From the NCBI RefSeq assembly GCF_007859395.1, contig NZ_VOHD01000003.1, positions 211,561 to 275,560 on the forward strand: a stretch of DNA of 64,000 bases. The letters are read 5' to 3'. This document shows, one piece after another, positions 51,663-61,663 of the stretch. Source of the DNA: Planomicrobium sp. CPCC 101110. Lineage in GTDB: Bacteria > Bacillota > Bacilli > Bacillales_A > Planococcaceae. A program made the translations under genes and the position numbers. Numbering within the stretch: the first letter of the stretch is position 1; every line of letters begins with the position of its first letter. The notes beneath the pieces are model-generated. The model saw only the letters and a program-made list of their open reading frames with translations. It did no database searches and was not told where the DNA came from.

Positions 51663-54587
51663 TTATTGATCGGTCAGCGGCACATAGCCCGGGCGCTGCC
51701 ATTTCCGTTGGACTTCCACTCCGCGCTGCGGCGTCCGTTTCTTGCCGCGCGGATTCGATTTCGAAACCGGGCTCTTGCCTTTTTTCTCGAGCAGTTCCAG
51801 GCGGACCTTCGTCTGTTTATAGGCAGGGGTATTGGTCCGGTGGTCGGTGGCCGGCCCGGTCAGGAAATTGATGGCCGTTTCCTTGTTGGTCGAGTGCATC
51901 GGCAGGAACAGTTCGTTGTCTTTCACCCGGTCAGTGACAAATGCCGGCACTTTCAGCGCTCCGTAAGGGGAGACGAGCCGTACGAGCGAGCCGTCTTCGA
52001 TTCCGCGAATCTTCGCAAGTTCCGGCGACACCTCGACAAAGTTCTGCGGCATTTTCTGGTGGATGCCGCGCGATTTGTCGGACAGGTTGCCTTCATGGAA
52101 CTGCTCAAGAAGCCGTCCGTTGTTGATATGCAGATCGAACTCCTCAGGGAAGACCACAGGCTCCACCCAGTCGGACAAGGCGAAACGTGCTTTCTTGTCC
52201 GGGAAGTTGAAGCCGTCGACGTACAGAAGCGGTGTGCTGGCACCGTCCAAACTGCCCCAAAGGAAGCTGTTCCAGCCTTCCAGCCCTTCATAGCTCGCCT
52301 GGGAGAAAATCGGCGTCAAACTCGCCATTTCAGCGAAGATGTCGCTTGGGTGGCTGTAGTTCCAGCCGGCGCCCATGCGGTTGGCGATTTCCTGGACGAT
52401 CCACCAGTCGGGCTTGGAGTCCCCGAGTTCCGGCAGCGCCTTATACAAACGCTGCACGCGCCGCTCGGTGTTCGTGAACGTGCCGTCTTTTTCAAGCGAC
52501 GGAGCAGCCGGCAGGATTACATCGGCGTACTGTGCCGTTCTTGAGAAGAAGATGTCCTGCACGACGAAAAAGTCCAGCTTCGCCAGCACTTCGTCCACAT
52601 GGTTGGCATTGGCGTCGACAAGCGCCATGTCCTCGCCGACCAAATACATCGCCTTCATCTTGCCTTCCTCCACAGCCCGGAGCATCGAAACATTGTCATA
52701 GCCGGGCTTGGAATCGATCTTCACGCCGTATGCGCGCTCGAACTTTTCACGCGCCGCGTCATCCGACACGTGCTGGTAGCCAGGGAGCCATCCCGGCAAT
52801 GACCCCATGTCGCAGGCGCCCTGGACATTGTTATGGCCGCGGAGCGGATATGCCCCGGCACCCGGACGGCGGTAGTTGCCTGTGGCAAGCAGCAGGTTGG
52901 AAATCGCGGCGGACGTGTCCGAACCGCCGGTGTTCTGGGTGACGCCCATGCCCCAAAGGATGCACGTGCCGTCCGCTTCATGGATGGCGTGCGCAATCTG
53001 GATCAGCGTTTCCTGCGGGATGCCGGTTTCCTGTTCCGCATAACTGAGTGTGTATTTCTTGAGCGCTTCTTTATATTCTTCGTAGAAATTGACATTTCCG
53101 CGGATGAACGCTTCATCATGCATCCCTGTATCGATCAGGTATTTGGTCACCGCCATCAGCCAGACCTGGTCGGTGCCTTGTTTCGGGCTGATGAAAAGGT
53201 CTGCGCGGTCGGCCATTTCGTTGCGGCGCAGGTCGGCGACAATCAGTTTCTGGCCGTGCAATTTATGCGCGCGCTTGATGCGGGTGGCAAGCACCGGATG
53301 GGCTTCCGCCGGGTTCGCCCCGACGATGATGACAAGCCCCGCTTTGCCGATATCCTTGATCGTCCCGGCGTCGCCGCCCATGCCGACCGTGCGGAACAAG
53401 CCGTCCGTTGCAGGGGACTGGCAGTAACGCGAGCAGTTGTCGATATTGTTCGTCTCGAACACTTGGCGCGCGATTTTCTGGAGCACGTAATTGTCTTCGT
53501 TGGTGATTTTTGATGATGAAATGACGCCGATGGCATCTTTCCCGTAATCGCGCTTATAGCCGCCAAGTTTGGAAGCGACCAGATCCAGCGCTTCCTCCCA
53601 CGTGGCTTCGACAAATTCGTCGCCGCGCCGGATGAGCGGGGTGGTGATGCGCTTGTCGCTGTTGACAAAATCCCAGCCGAATTTCCCTTTGACGCATGTC
53701 GAAATCTGGTTTGCCGGCGCATCGGATACCGGCTGGATCTTCAGGATCTCGCGGTCTTTCGTCCACACTTCGAACGAACAGCCGACGCCGCAGAAAGTGC
53801 ACACCGTCTTGGTCTTTTTCATGCGGGTGTGGCGCATCGCCGCTTCCGCATCGGAAATCGCAAGGATGCCGCTATAGCCGGGTTCCACATCTTTGACGAG
53901 GTCAATCATCGGATTCAGGATTTCCGGTTTCATGCCCGTCATGAAGCCCGCTTCGCCGAGCATGGTATTTTCCATGAGGGCGTTGCACGGGCAGACGGTG
54001 ACGCAGTGGCCGCAGCTGACGCAAGATGAATCATTGATCTTCGCGCCGCCGTCCCAAAGTACGATCGGCCTGTCGCGTTCCCAGTCGATCGACAGCGTTT
54101 CGTTGACCTGCAGGTTCTGGCAGGCCTCCACGCACTGGCCGCAGGCGATGCACTGGTTCGGGTCGTAGCGGTAGAACGGGTTGGTGAAGTCCACGGCATC
54201 AGTCGAGCATTTCGGCTCGAACGGGTATTTCTGGTGTTCGATTTCCATCATGTCAACGGTGTTGTGCACCTTGCAGTTGCCGTTGTTGTTATCGCACACC
54301 GTACAGTAAAGCAGGTGGTTTTCGAGTATCCGGTCCATCGCTTCGGTCTGTGCCGCTTTCGCGCGGGTGGACCCGAGCTGGACGCTCATTCCATCCATAG
54401 CCTTGGCCGAACAGGTGCGCAGTAATTTGCCGTCCACTTCCGCGATGCATGTATCGCACGTCTGGATCGGGTCGACTTCGGGCATATAGCAGATCTGGGG
54501 GTGGGTGATGTTGTTCGCATTGACGACTTGGAGAATCGTCTGTCCGGGTTCAAAGTCAAAAGATGAACCGTTGATGATGATCGGCAT
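51663..54587 (-). CDS. fdhA: Formate dehydrogenase alpha subunit, YjgC-like (Cys type)
   Basis: 974 aa. N-terminal 2Fe-2S region, then two 4Fe-4S ferredoxin-like motifs (CIACGQCVEACQ and CVSCGHCVTVCP), the molybdopterin domain with its own cluster (CTFCGVGC), then bis-MGD regions to the C-terminus. The active-site position is Cys389 in NCSRYCQSPAT, so this enzyme does not use Sec although the genome can. ATG 54587 follows AAAAGGAGGTAATGGC. Divergent from fdhD, 160-180 nt away. Length is normal for the family. Confidence 0.92.
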   Translation of the reverse strand: MPIIINGSSFDFEPGQTILQVVNANNITHPQICYMPEVDPIQTCDTCIAEVDGKLLRTCSAKAMDGMSVQLGSTRAKAAQTEAMDRILENHLLYCTVCDNNNGNCKVHNTVDMMEIEHQKYPFEPKCSTDAVDFTNPFYRYDPNQCIACGQCVEACQNLQVNETLSIDWERDRPIVLWDGGAKINDSSCVSCGHCVTVCPCNALMENTMLGEAGFMTGMKPEILNPMIDLVKDVEPGYSGILAISDAEAAMRHTRMKKTKTVCTFCGVGCSFEVWTKDREILKIQPVSDAPANQISTCVKGKFGWDFVNSDKRITTPLIRRGDEFVEATWEEALDLVASKLGGYKRDYGKDAIGVISSSKITNEDNYVLQKIARQVFETNNIDNCSRYCQSPATDGLFRTVGMGGDAGTIKDIGKAGLVIIVGANPAEAHPVLATRIKRAHKLHGQKLIVADLRRNEMADRADLFISPKQGTDQVWLMAVTKYLIDTGMHDEAFIRGNVNFYEEYKEALKKYTLSYAEQETGIPQETLIQIAHAIHEADGTCILWGMGVTQNTGGSDTSAAISNLLLATGNYRRPGAGAYPLRGHNNVQGACDMGSLPGWLPGYQHVSDDAAREKFERAYGVKIDSKPGYDNVSMLRAVEEGKMKAMYLVGEDMALVDANANHVDEVLAKLDFFVVQDIFFSRTAQYADVILPAAPSLEKDGTFTNTERRVQRLYKALPELGDSKPDWWIVQEIANRMGAGWNYSHPSDIFAEMASLTPIFSQASYEGLEGWNSFLWGSLDGASTPLLYVDGFNFPDKKARFALSDWVEPVVFPEEFDLHINNGRLLEQFHEGNLSDKSRGIHQKMPQNFVEVSPELAKIRGIEDGSLVRLVSPYGALKVPAFVTDRVKDNELFLPMHSTNKETAINFLTGPATDHRTNTPAYKQTKVRLELLEKKGKSPVSKSNPRGKKRTPQRGVEVQRKWQRPGYVPLTDQ

Positions 54588-54764
54588 GCCATTACCTCCT
54601 TTTAGTCACGTAAATGCCGGGATATCCGCCAAAACGGCAGCTGACGATTCTTGTATACCCCTGTTGTGTGGTAATATTATAATCAATTTAAGCGAGCCGA
54701 ACAATTTATTTACGAAATAGTCAAAAAATATCGATGAATCTCCGGAAGGAAGGTGAAGTTGCCG

Positions 54765-55601
54765 ATGGAACAGCATAAGGAACGGACCGTCACGCGCTTT
54801 GAAAACGGGGCGTTCACCGAGAAAAGGGACCGGGTTGTCATCGAAGAGCCCATCACCATCCATATCAATGGACGCGAATTCATCACCATCGTCTGCACGC
54901 CGGAGTGGGTCAAGGATATGGCGGTCGGCTTTCTGGCGTCTGAAGGCATCATCCCGAACCACCAGGACATCAAGGAAATCCGATTGGATGAAAAGGCGGG
55001 AATCGTCCACATCACGGCCGACAAAGTCTATCCGTTCTATGAACAATTGCAGAACAAGCGCTTTGTTTCATCGTGCTGCGGCATGAGCCGCCAAGGCTTC
55101 GTCTTTGCGCATGACGCCATCACCGCGAAGACGATGAAGGAAGCGCGGGTCAAGCTCACGCCGGAAGACTGTTTCCGGCTCATGCGGCAGATGGACGCCA
55201 GCGCCGAAACGTTCCGGAAAACCGGAGGCGTCCACAATGCGGCGCTTTGCAGCACGGACGGCTTTTTCCTGTCGCGCGTCGATATCGGCCGGCACAATGC
55301 GCTCGATAAAATTTACGGGCACTGCCTTAGAAACGGGATCCCTGTCCGCGATAAAGTCATTGTCTTCAGCGGCCGCATCTCATCGGAAATTCTCCTGAAA
55401 GTCGCGAAAATCGGCTGCGAAGTCATCCTCTCAAAATCCGCACCGACCGAGCTTGCCTTGGAACTTGCCGAAGAGCTCGGCATCACGGCGGTCGGTTTTA
55501 TCCGCGGGGAGTCGTTCAATCTTTATACGCACCCCGAGCGGATTGCGGCAGGAAAAGCTGGCGGAAACCCGGATCTGCCGTCATCGAAACAGGAAATTTA
55601 A
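54765..55601 (+). CDS. fdhD: FdhD sulfurtransferase for formate dehydrogenase
   Basis: 278 aa from ATG 54765; GTG 54753 is another in-frame start. Sulfur transfer Cys pair in SSCCGMSRQGF, and GGVHNAALC plus VDIGRHNALDKIYG later. FdhD moves sulfur from IscS to the bis-MGD of formate dehydrogenase. Stands divergently next to fdhA, as expected from function. The 177-nt gap holds the two promoters; no special operator was recognised. Confidence 0.93.
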   Translation: MEQHKERTVTRFENGAFTEKRDRVVIEEPITIHINGREFITIVCTPEWVKDMAVGFLASEGIIPNHQDIKEIRLDEKAGIVHITADKVYPFYEQLQNKRFVSSCCGMSRQGFVFAHDAITAKTMKEARVKLTPEDCFRLMRQMDASAETFRKTGGVHNAALCSTDGFFLSRVDIGRHNALDKIYGHCLRNGIPVRDKVIVFSGRISSEILLKVAKIGCEVILSKSAPTELALELAEELGITAVGFIRGESFNLYTHPERIAAGKAGGNPDLPSSKQEI

Positions 55602-55714
55602 CAGTGGGCCGGACAAGGAAAATATCAACATTTCCAATTTAAAGCAAGAATCGGCAAATTGGTTTAAACTGGACTGGAAGAACTTACTCGCAACTTACAG
55701 AAAAAGGTGAAATT

Positions 55715-56386
55715 ATGAATGGTTTTATGATCGAAAAACCCGTTCCGTATTATGAACAATTCTATCATTCGATAAAAGCGATGATTTTCGAAGGGAAATT
55801 CAAACCAGGGGAAAGAATCGTGGAAACGCAGCTTGCTAAAGAATTCAATGTAAGCAAAAGCCCGATCAGGGAAGCGATTCGAATGCTCGTGCAAGAAGGC
55901 TTGATCGTCACGGATGAAAAATCAAGGATGGTCATCTACGAACCTACCTTGAAAGATGTGGAAGAAATCTATTTTTGCAGAAAAGCATTGGAATCATTTG
56001 CAGTACGGCTGATGATAGAAAAAGCGGCTGACAGTGAAATAGAGGAGATAGAAGAGCTTTTGCTGGAAACGGAAAAAGCGATCCGCGACGGGCAGGAAGA
56101 CAAAGCAATAATTGATCTGAACGCATCTTTCCACAACTTGATCATTGAATTCACGAAAAACGAGCGGCTGAAAAAACAGATCAAAGACTTGAAAACCTTA
56201 ATGTACTTTTTCCGAGTGATGAATTTTCAAGGCGGGCACCGGGCCGAAGATATTCTGAAACAGCATCGCGACATCTTTTACCATATCAAAAAAAGGGACC
56301 AAGAGAAGGCGGCCCAAGCGATGCTCGACCATCTGCAGCTGGATGTGGACCACTTGACCGAAGTTTTGGGCAAACCGACGAAATAA
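55715..56386 (+). CDS. GntR family regulator, FCD domain
   Basis: 223 aa, ATG 55715 behind AAAAGGTGAAATT. HTH: AKEFNVSKSPIREAIRMLVQ; FCD domain after residue 90 with FHNLIIEFTKNERL. First gene of the cluster of hydroxy-acid genes; a terminator follows it and an inverted repeat lies in front of the next gene, so it probably regulates that promoter. Confidence 0.88.
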   Translation: MNGFMIEKPVPYYEQFYHSIKAMIFEGKFKPGERIVETQLAKEFNVSKSPIREAIRMLVQEGLIVTDEKSRMVIYEPTLKDVEEIYFCRKALESFAVRLMIEKAADSEIEEIEELLLETEKAIRDGQEDKAIIDLNASFHNLIIEFTKNERLKKQIKDLKTLMYFFRVMNFQGGHRAEDILKQHRDIFYHIKKRDQEKAAQAMLDHLQLDVDHLTEVLGKPTK

Positions 56387-56420
56387 AAGCGCTGAGAAAT
56401 TGGTTCAGCGTTTTTTTTTG
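56387..56420 (+). terminator. Terminator after the GntR gene
   Basis: GCGCTGA and TTCAGCG pair, followed by nine T. Confidence 0.8.
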
Positions 56421-56496
56421 CGCCGCAAAATAGTTAGAAATTTTAAAATAATCTATTGATTTTATTCTGCGCTTCTTGTAGTATTCAAATTAGAAG

Positions 56497-56521
56497 TTGG
56501 TCGACCGGATACAGTCGACTG
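56497..56521 (+). promoter_or_regulatory. Candidate GntR operator
   Basis: TTGGTCGACCGGATACAGTC continues to GACT: two GTCGAC palindromes 13 nt apart form an imperfect inverted repeat. It stands in front of the tartrate/malate dehydrogenase gene. Confidence 0.5.
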
Positions 56522-56553
56522 AAAAGAACTGAAAATCAAAAAGGTGGGGTAGA

Positions 56554-57657
56554 ATGAAAACTTTTAGAATCGCCAACATCCCTGGGGACGGAATCGGCAA
56601 GGAAGTCGTGCCGGCAGCAACGGAAGTTTTGAATGCGCTTGCAGAAGTGCATGGAGGCCTGAAATTCGAGTTTACCGAGTTTCCATGGAGCTGCGAGTAT
56701 TACTTGGAGCATGGCCAGATGATGCCGGATGACGGCTTGGAGCAGTTGAAGGATTTCGACAGCATCTTCCTTGGCGCTGTCGGGAACTTGCAGCTTGTTC
56801 CCGACCACATCTCCTTATGGGGGCTGTTGATAAAAATTCGCCGCGAATTCGAACAGGTGATCAATATCCGCCCTGCAAAGCTGATGGACGGGGTCCGTTC
56901 TCCGCTGGTCAATCCTAAAGATTTCGATTTGATTGTAGTCCGGGAAAACAGCGAAGGGGAATACAGCTCCATCGGCGGGAACATCTACAAAGATGAAGAT
57001 GAAATCGCCATCCAAAACGCTATTTTTTCAAGGAAAGCTTCAGAAAGAGCGATGCGCTATGCTTTTGAGCTGGCTGCCAAGCGAGGAAAGCACGTCACTA
57101 GTGCGACCAAATCAAATGGAATCATTTATTCGATGCCGTTTTGGGACAAGGTTTTCAAGGAAGTCTCGAAAGACTATCCGGAAATCACAACCGACTCACA
57201 GCATATCGATGCGCTTGCGGCGTTTTTTGTCACCCACCCGGACAAGTTTGATGTGGTCGTAGCAAGCAATTTGTTCGGCGATATTTTAACCGACCTTGGA
57301 GCGGCCATCATGGGAAGCATCGGCATTGCCCCGGCAGCCAATATCAACGTGAACGGAAAATACCCTTCCATGTTCGAACCGGTGCATGGGTCAGCGCCCG
57401 ATATCCTCGGCAAAGGAATCGCCAATCCGATCGGGCAGATCTGGACGGCGAAAATGATGCTCGACCATTTCGGCGAAGAAGAGCTCGGAACCACATTGCT
57501 GGATATCGTGGAAAGCGTAACGAGGGACGGGTATTTGACCCCGGATATCGGCGGCACAAACACCACAAAAGAAGTGACGGACGAAATCATCAAGCGCATC
57601 AAGGATTTGGGGAAACTGAACGCGGACGAAGAAACGACCGGCTACTCGAAAGTATAA
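56554..57657 (+). CDS. Tartrate/D-malate dehydrogenase (isocitrate/IPM dehydrogenase family)
   Basis: 367 aa. Beta-decarboxylating dehydrogenase features: IPGDGIGKEVV start, EFTEFPWSCEYYLEHG (substrate-specific region of TtuC/DmlA/YcsA proteins), RENSEGEYSSIG with the catalytic Tyr, metal Asp residues in DILTDLGA, and GSAPDILGKG for NAD. Oxidises tartrate or D-malate; meso-tartrate can yield D-glycerate. Mg2+ and NAD+. ATG 56554 with AAGGTGGGG upstream. Confidence 0.85.
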   Translation: MKTFRIANIPGDGIGKEVVPAATEVLNALAEVHGGLKFEFTEFPWSCEYYLEHGQMMPDDGLEQLKDFDSIFLGAVGNLQLVPDHISLWGLLIKIRREFEQVINIRPAKLMDGVRSPLVNPKDFDLIVVRENSEGEYSSIGGNIYKDEDEIAIQNAIFSRKASERAMRYAFELAAKRGKHVTSATKSNGIIYSMPFWDKVFKEVSKDYPEITTDSQHIDALAAFFVTHPDKFDVVVASNLFGDILTDLGAAIMGSIGIAPAANINVNGKYPSMFEPVHGSAPDILGKGIANPIGQIWTAKMMLDHFGEEELGTTLLDIVESVTRDGYLTPDIGGTNTTKEVTDEIIKRIKDLGKLNADEETTGYSKV

Positions 57658-57770
57658 AATCAGGATATGAAGAATTGCATGGCAGGAGCAGAAGTTCTAC
57701 CATGCGGTTCTTTGAATAAAATGTAAACGCTTTCTTAAAGTTTTGCATAAAACAAATAGGGGTGAAAAGA

Positions 57771-59138
57771 ATGAGCAGTAACAATGTCCAAGAAATCGGC
57801 GGTATCAACGGAGTAGGCGAAAAGCGCAAAGGGTTGGGTTTAAGGGGCGTGAAGATTGCGGGAATCGAGGCTCCTGTATTTTTGGGAGTGGCGGCAATTG
57901 TATTGATCGGCATGTATATGGAACTGCTGCCGGAGAACATCGTAAGCGGCCTGGCAGTCACCATGGTTCTAGGCGGCCTGCTGATGTGGATCGGAAACAG
58001 CATACCGGTATTCGGAACGTTCGGCGGAGGTCCCATCCTTTGCATTTTGATCCCGGCCTTATTTCTGTACTGGGGGCTGATTCCGGAAAGTTTCGCGGTG
58101 CTGGCCGATAATTTCTACAATGAATGGGGCTTTGCGGAACTGGTCGTCACCGGTTTGATCGTCGGCAGCATCTTGAGCATGGACCGGAAAATGCTGATGA
58201 AGACAGGGCCAAGATTTTTCGTGCCGCTTCTGGGCGGGGTGTTTGCTGCTCTTCTTATCGGCGGAGCGGTCGGCCACTTGATCGGCTTCGGCTTCTCGGA
58301 AACGATTTTCTTTGTTGTCGGCCCGATCATGGGCGGCGGAATGGCCGCTGGCGCTGTGCCGATGGCCGAGATTTATGCAGCGAACGGCAGCGGGGATGCG
58401 GGCAGTTACCTTGCGCAGCTTGCTCCGGCTGTTATGGTCGGCAATATGGTCTGTATTCTGATTGCCGGGGGATTGAATGGTTTAGGGAAACGCAAAAAAC
58501 CGCTTTCCACCAACTTTTCAGGAAATGGCAAACTTTTGAGAGCGGCAGAGGCGGGTGCAGAGGAAAAGGCCAAGGCGCAAAAAGAAAGCATCTTGCCGCT
58601 GTCATTAAGAAATCTGGCGGTCGGTTTGCTGATAGCTTCCGGGCTGTTCATTTTTGGTGAAATCATCAACTCATTTGTGCCAAGCCTTCACGCATATGTC
58701 TGGATCATTCTAGGGGCGGCGGCTTTGAAGCTTTTCAAAGTATTGCCGGAAAGCGTCGAGAAATCTTCGGAGGATTGGTACGACTTCATCTCCATGGCAT
58801 GGGTTCCGGCTGTTCTGGTTACCATAAGCGCAGGAATGATCGATTTCAACAGTGTGCTGGGAATTGTCACAGACCCGAGCTACATCACCTTGACGATCCT
58901 GACAGTCGTGCTCGCTACATTAGGGGCCGGTTTTATCGGAACATTGGTCGGCTTCTATTTTGTCGAATCTTCCATTTCTGCGGGCCTTGGCATGGCGGAC
59001 ATGGGCGGCTCGGGGGATGTGGCGGTATTGAGCGCAAGCGAGCGGATGGGGCTTATGCCGTTCCTGCAGATTTCATCCCGCATAGGCGGCGCAATGATGC
59101 TGATCATCTTGTCGATCTTGGCGCCGTTGTTGATGTAA
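57771..59138 (+). CDS. 2-hydroxycarboxylate transporter family protein (CitS/MleP-like)
   Basis: 455 aa from ATG 57771 (AGGGGTGAAAAG). Hydrophobic with 11 or so helices and the two GGxG-type reentrant loops of the 2HCT family: GPIMGGGMAAGAVPM and the second, FVESSISAGLGMADMGGSGD. Known members carry citrate, malate or lactate. It probably imports the substrate of the dehydrogenase beside it. Confidence 0.9.
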   Translation: MSSNNVQEIGGINGVGEKRKGLGLRGVKIAGIEAPVFLGVAAIVLIGMYMELLPENIVSGLAVTMVLGGLLMWIGNSIPVFGTFGGGPILCILIPALFLYWGLIPESFAVLADNFYNEWGFAELVVTGLIVGSILSMDRKMLMKTGPRFFVPLLGGVFAALLIGGAVGHLIGFGFSETIFFVVGPIMGGGMAAGAVPMAEIYAANGSGDAGSYLAQLAPAVMVGNMVCILIAGGLNGLGKRKKPLSTNFSGNGKLLRAAEAGAEEKAKAQKESILPLSLRNLAVGLLIASGLFIFGEIINSFVPSLHAYVWIILGAAALKLFKVLPESVEKSSEDWYDFISMAWVPAVLVTISAGMIDFNSVLGIVTDPSYITLTILTVVLATLGAGFIGTLVGFYFVESSISAGLGMADMGGSGDVAVLSASERMGLMPFLQISSRIGGAMMLIILSILAPLLM

Positions 59139-59163
59139 GTGAGGGAACCTTATAAAAATCCAC

Positions 59164-59200
59164 AGCTCAAATCTTATTTTTAAGGTTTGGGCTTTTTTCA
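59164..59200 (+). terminator. Terminator-like hairpin between the transporter and the kinase
   Basis: GCTCAAATCTTA and TAAGGTTTGGGC pair with one G-T, followed by six T. May allow partial readthrough into the glycerate kinase gene. Confidence 0.7.
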
Positions 59201-59234
59201 TCACTTCAGTGATTCAGAAAGGAATGGTTTTGTC

Positions 59235-60398
59235 ATGAAAGTGCTCGTTGCAATCGATTCCTTCAAGGGCAGCATTTCCTCCATCGAAGCCAGCAGAGCG
59301 ATTTCCGAGGGCATCCAGGAAAGTTATCCCGATGCTGAGATCATCGCCCTGCCTTTGGCCGATGGCGGAGAAGGAACTGTTGAAGCCCTGCTGCAGGCAA
59401 CAGGAGGAACGAAAATCGAAAGAAAGGTGAAAGGGCCCTTAGCCGCGGAAAAAACAGCGGTCTACGGCATCTTGGACGGCGGAAAAACAGCGGTGATAGA
59501 AGTGGCGGAAGCGTGTGGACTGGCGTTCGTTTCACCTGAGCAGCGCAACCCTCTTCTGGCGACTACATACGGCGTGGGTGAACTGATTGCAGACGCGATC
59601 GGGAAGGGGTGCCGCGACTTTGTCATCGGCCTCGGCGGCAGCGCCACGAACGATGGCGGCACCGGCATGCTGCAGGCGCTGGGATTCCGCTTTTTGGACG
59701 GGTCCGGCAATGAAACGGGGCTTGGGGGACAGGCACTGAAAAAGATCGCCGGGATCGACGGAAGCGGGGCAATGCCCGAATTGATGGAGTGCAATTTCAG
59801 GATCGCCTGTGATGTGAACAATGTACTTTATGGTCCGACGGGCGCGGCGCATATCTTTGGGCCGCAAAAAGGGGCGACTCCCGAGATGGTGGAAGAGCTT
59901 GATGAAGGGCTGCGGCATTTTGCGCAGATCGTTTTGGATCAACTGGGCATGGATCTTCAATCCATTGCCGGCGCAGGTGCAGCCGGAGGGCTGGGGGCCG
60001 CTTTTTCGGGCTTCCTGCGTTCGGAAATGGAGTCCGGGATCGATCTCATAATGGACATCACCGATATGGAGAAAAAAATGCAGGGCGCAGACATAGTGAT
60101 CACAGGGGAAGGCAGATTGGATGACCAAACCGCCATGGGGAAAGCGCCTCTTGGAGTGGCCCGGCTTGCGGCATTGCATGGCATACCAGCAGTGGCGCTG
60201 GCGGGAGCGGTTTCGAAAGATGTCGGGGGATTGAACAGGCTCGGATTGACTTCGTGCTTCTCGATCATCAATTCACCAATGGCATTGGACGAAGCGATGA
60301 ATCCCGAAGTGGCTTACAGCAACTTAAGAAGGACTGCATCTCAGCTGTTTCGCTTGATCCGAAGTGTAGCTGTTCCGGCAGGAAATCTGCAAAACTAA
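59235..60398 (+). CDS. Glycerate kinase (GlxK/GarK type)
   Basis: 387 aa from ATG 59235 (AAAGGAATGG upstream); ORF extends to 59187 but without a site. Starts KVLVAIDSFKGSISSIEAS, then LPLADGGEGTVEALL, and GLGGSATNDGGTGMLQALG: class-I glycerate kinase motifs. Phosphorylates D-glycerate to 2-phosphoglycerate (or 3-). It links the tartrate or glucarate-type degradation in this cluster to glycolysis. Confidence 0.93.
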   Translation: MKVLVAIDSFKGSISSIEASRAISEGIQESYPDAEIIALPLADGGEGTVEALLQATGGTKIERKVKGPLAAEKTAVYGILDGGKTAVIEVAEACGLAFVSPEQRNPLLATTYGVGELIADAIGKGCRDFVIGLGGSATNDGGTGMLQALGFRFLDGSGNETGLGGQALKKIAGIDGSGAMPELMECNFRIACDVNNVLYGPTGAAHIFGPQKGATPEMVEELDEGLRHFAQIVLDQLGMDLQSIAGAGAAGGLGAAFSGFLRSEMESGIDLIMDITDMEKKMQGADIVITGEGRLDDQTAMGKAPLGVARLAALHGIPAVALAGAVSKDVGGLNRLGLTSCFSIINSPMALDEAMNPEVAYSNLRRTASQLFRLIRSVAVPAGNLQN

Positions 60399-60417
60399 AT
60401 CAAAGGGAGAGAACAGG

Positions 60418-61605
60418 ATGAAAATTACAGATGTTGAGGTTATAGGCGTCAATCGATTCCTCTATGTGAAAGTCCATACGGATGAAGGGGTGACGGGCAT
60501 CGGGGAATCTGGGGCGTGGGGGTTTTTGGATGCCTCGCGGGAAGTGGTCAACTCGTTTAAAAGCTATCTGATCGGAAAAGACGCGCTGCAGATCGAGCAC
60601 CACTGGCAATACATGTACCGCTGTTTCCATTTTCGGGGAGCGGCCATAATGGGGGCCATCAGCGCAATCGATATCGCATTATGGGATATCGCGGGAAAAT
60701 GGTTCGGCGTGCCGACTTATGTCCTGCTCGGCGGAAAAAGCAGAAACAAAATCCGCACCTATTACCATGTAATAGGCGAAACAACAGAACAGCTCGTTGC
60801 GGACTGTGTGAAAGCGAAAGAACTGGGCTACAACGCGATCGGCCATTTATCGCCTTTTTTGGATGAACCGAGAGGAAAACCTTACTTCATGCCATACGCG
60901 CAAATGATCAACGAAGCGGTAGAGCGCGTAAGGCTGATCAGGGAAGCTGTCGGAGATGAAATGGATCTTTGCCTGGAGCTTCACCGGAGGCTGAAACCGG
61001 GTGAAGCAGTGGCGTTCGCCCATGCGGTTGAAAAGTACCGGCCTTTCTTTTTGGAGGACCCGACCACGCCTGACAACTTCGATTCGATGGCCCTGATCGC
61101 AAACAAGACGAATGTGCCGATTGCTACCGGAGAAAGAATCCATACCATCCAGGAATTCGAGATGCTCCTGTCGCGTAACGCCATGTCGTACGCAAGGCCG
61201 AGCCTTGGGGTCTGCGGAGGAATTACGGGAGCCAAAAAAATCGCGGCCATCGCAGAAGCGCACGGCGTGCAGATTGTTCCGCATAATCCGCTAAGCCCCG
61301 TCAGCACAGCAGCGTGCATCCAGATAGCCGTCGCGGTGGACAACCTGGCAATCCTGGAATTTCCGGACCATGAAACCTTATCGGCCACGGAACGCTTTAC
61401 AAGTTCCGGTGTGAACACACAGGATACTTTTAAGCAGAGCGATATGGTCGATTGGGTTCCGAAAACAGTGGATGGATTTATCGACGTTCCTGAAAGGCAC
61501 GGCATCGGAATCGAACTGTTGGAAGGCGTCGAATCGAAATTCCCATACAAGCGGAGAGACATCAATACAAGATTAGGAATTGATGGTTCAGTTATTGACC
61601 AATAA
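60418..61605 (+). CDS. Enolase-superfamily sugar-acid dehydratase (mandelate racemase/galactonate dehydratase-like)
   Basis: 395 aa, ATG 60418 after GGGAGAGAACAGG. N-terminal capping domain and a C-terminal barrel. Metal ligands: Glu in LCLELHRRLKPGE, Glu in FFLEDPTTPDN and Glu in TGERIHTIQEFE; a catalytic His in PHNPLSPVSTAA. This pattern is that of the ManD/galactonate-dehydratase-like groups that dehydrate an acid sugar. The substrate is not certain. 19 nt after the kinase gene. Confidence 0.85.
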   Translation: MKITDVEVIGVNRFLYVKVHTDEGVTGIGESGAWGFLDASREVVNSFKSYLIGKDALQIEHHWQYMYRCFHFRGAAIMGAISAIDIALWDIAGKWFGVPTYVLLGGKSRNKIRTYYHVIGETTEQLVADCVKAKELGYNAIGHLSPFLDEPRGKPYFMPYAQMINEAVERVRLIREAVGDEMDLCLELHRRLKPGEAVAFAHAVEKYRPFFLEDPTTPDNFDSMALIANKTNVPIATGERIHTIQEFEMLLSRNAMSYARPSLGVCGGITGAKKIAAIAEAHGVQIVPHNPLSPVSTAACIQIAVAVDNLAILEFPDHETLSATERFTSSGVNTQDTFKQSDMVDWVPKTVDGFIDVPERHGIGIELLEGVESKFPYKRRDINTRLGIDGSVIDQ

Positions 61606-61663
61606 GGGTAACCCATAAGAAACGAGGAAAGCAATCACTCCCAATAAAAAGAGATGAATCGAT

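Noticed and set aside
51150-52544. A 464-aa plus-strand frame antisense to fdhA
   Set aside because: It mirrors the codon pattern of the GC-rich fdhA gene on the other strand; no start site or domain.
53421-53423. Sec at the formate dehydrogenase active site
   Set aside because: The codon is TGC (Cys389), not TGA; the frame is open throughout.
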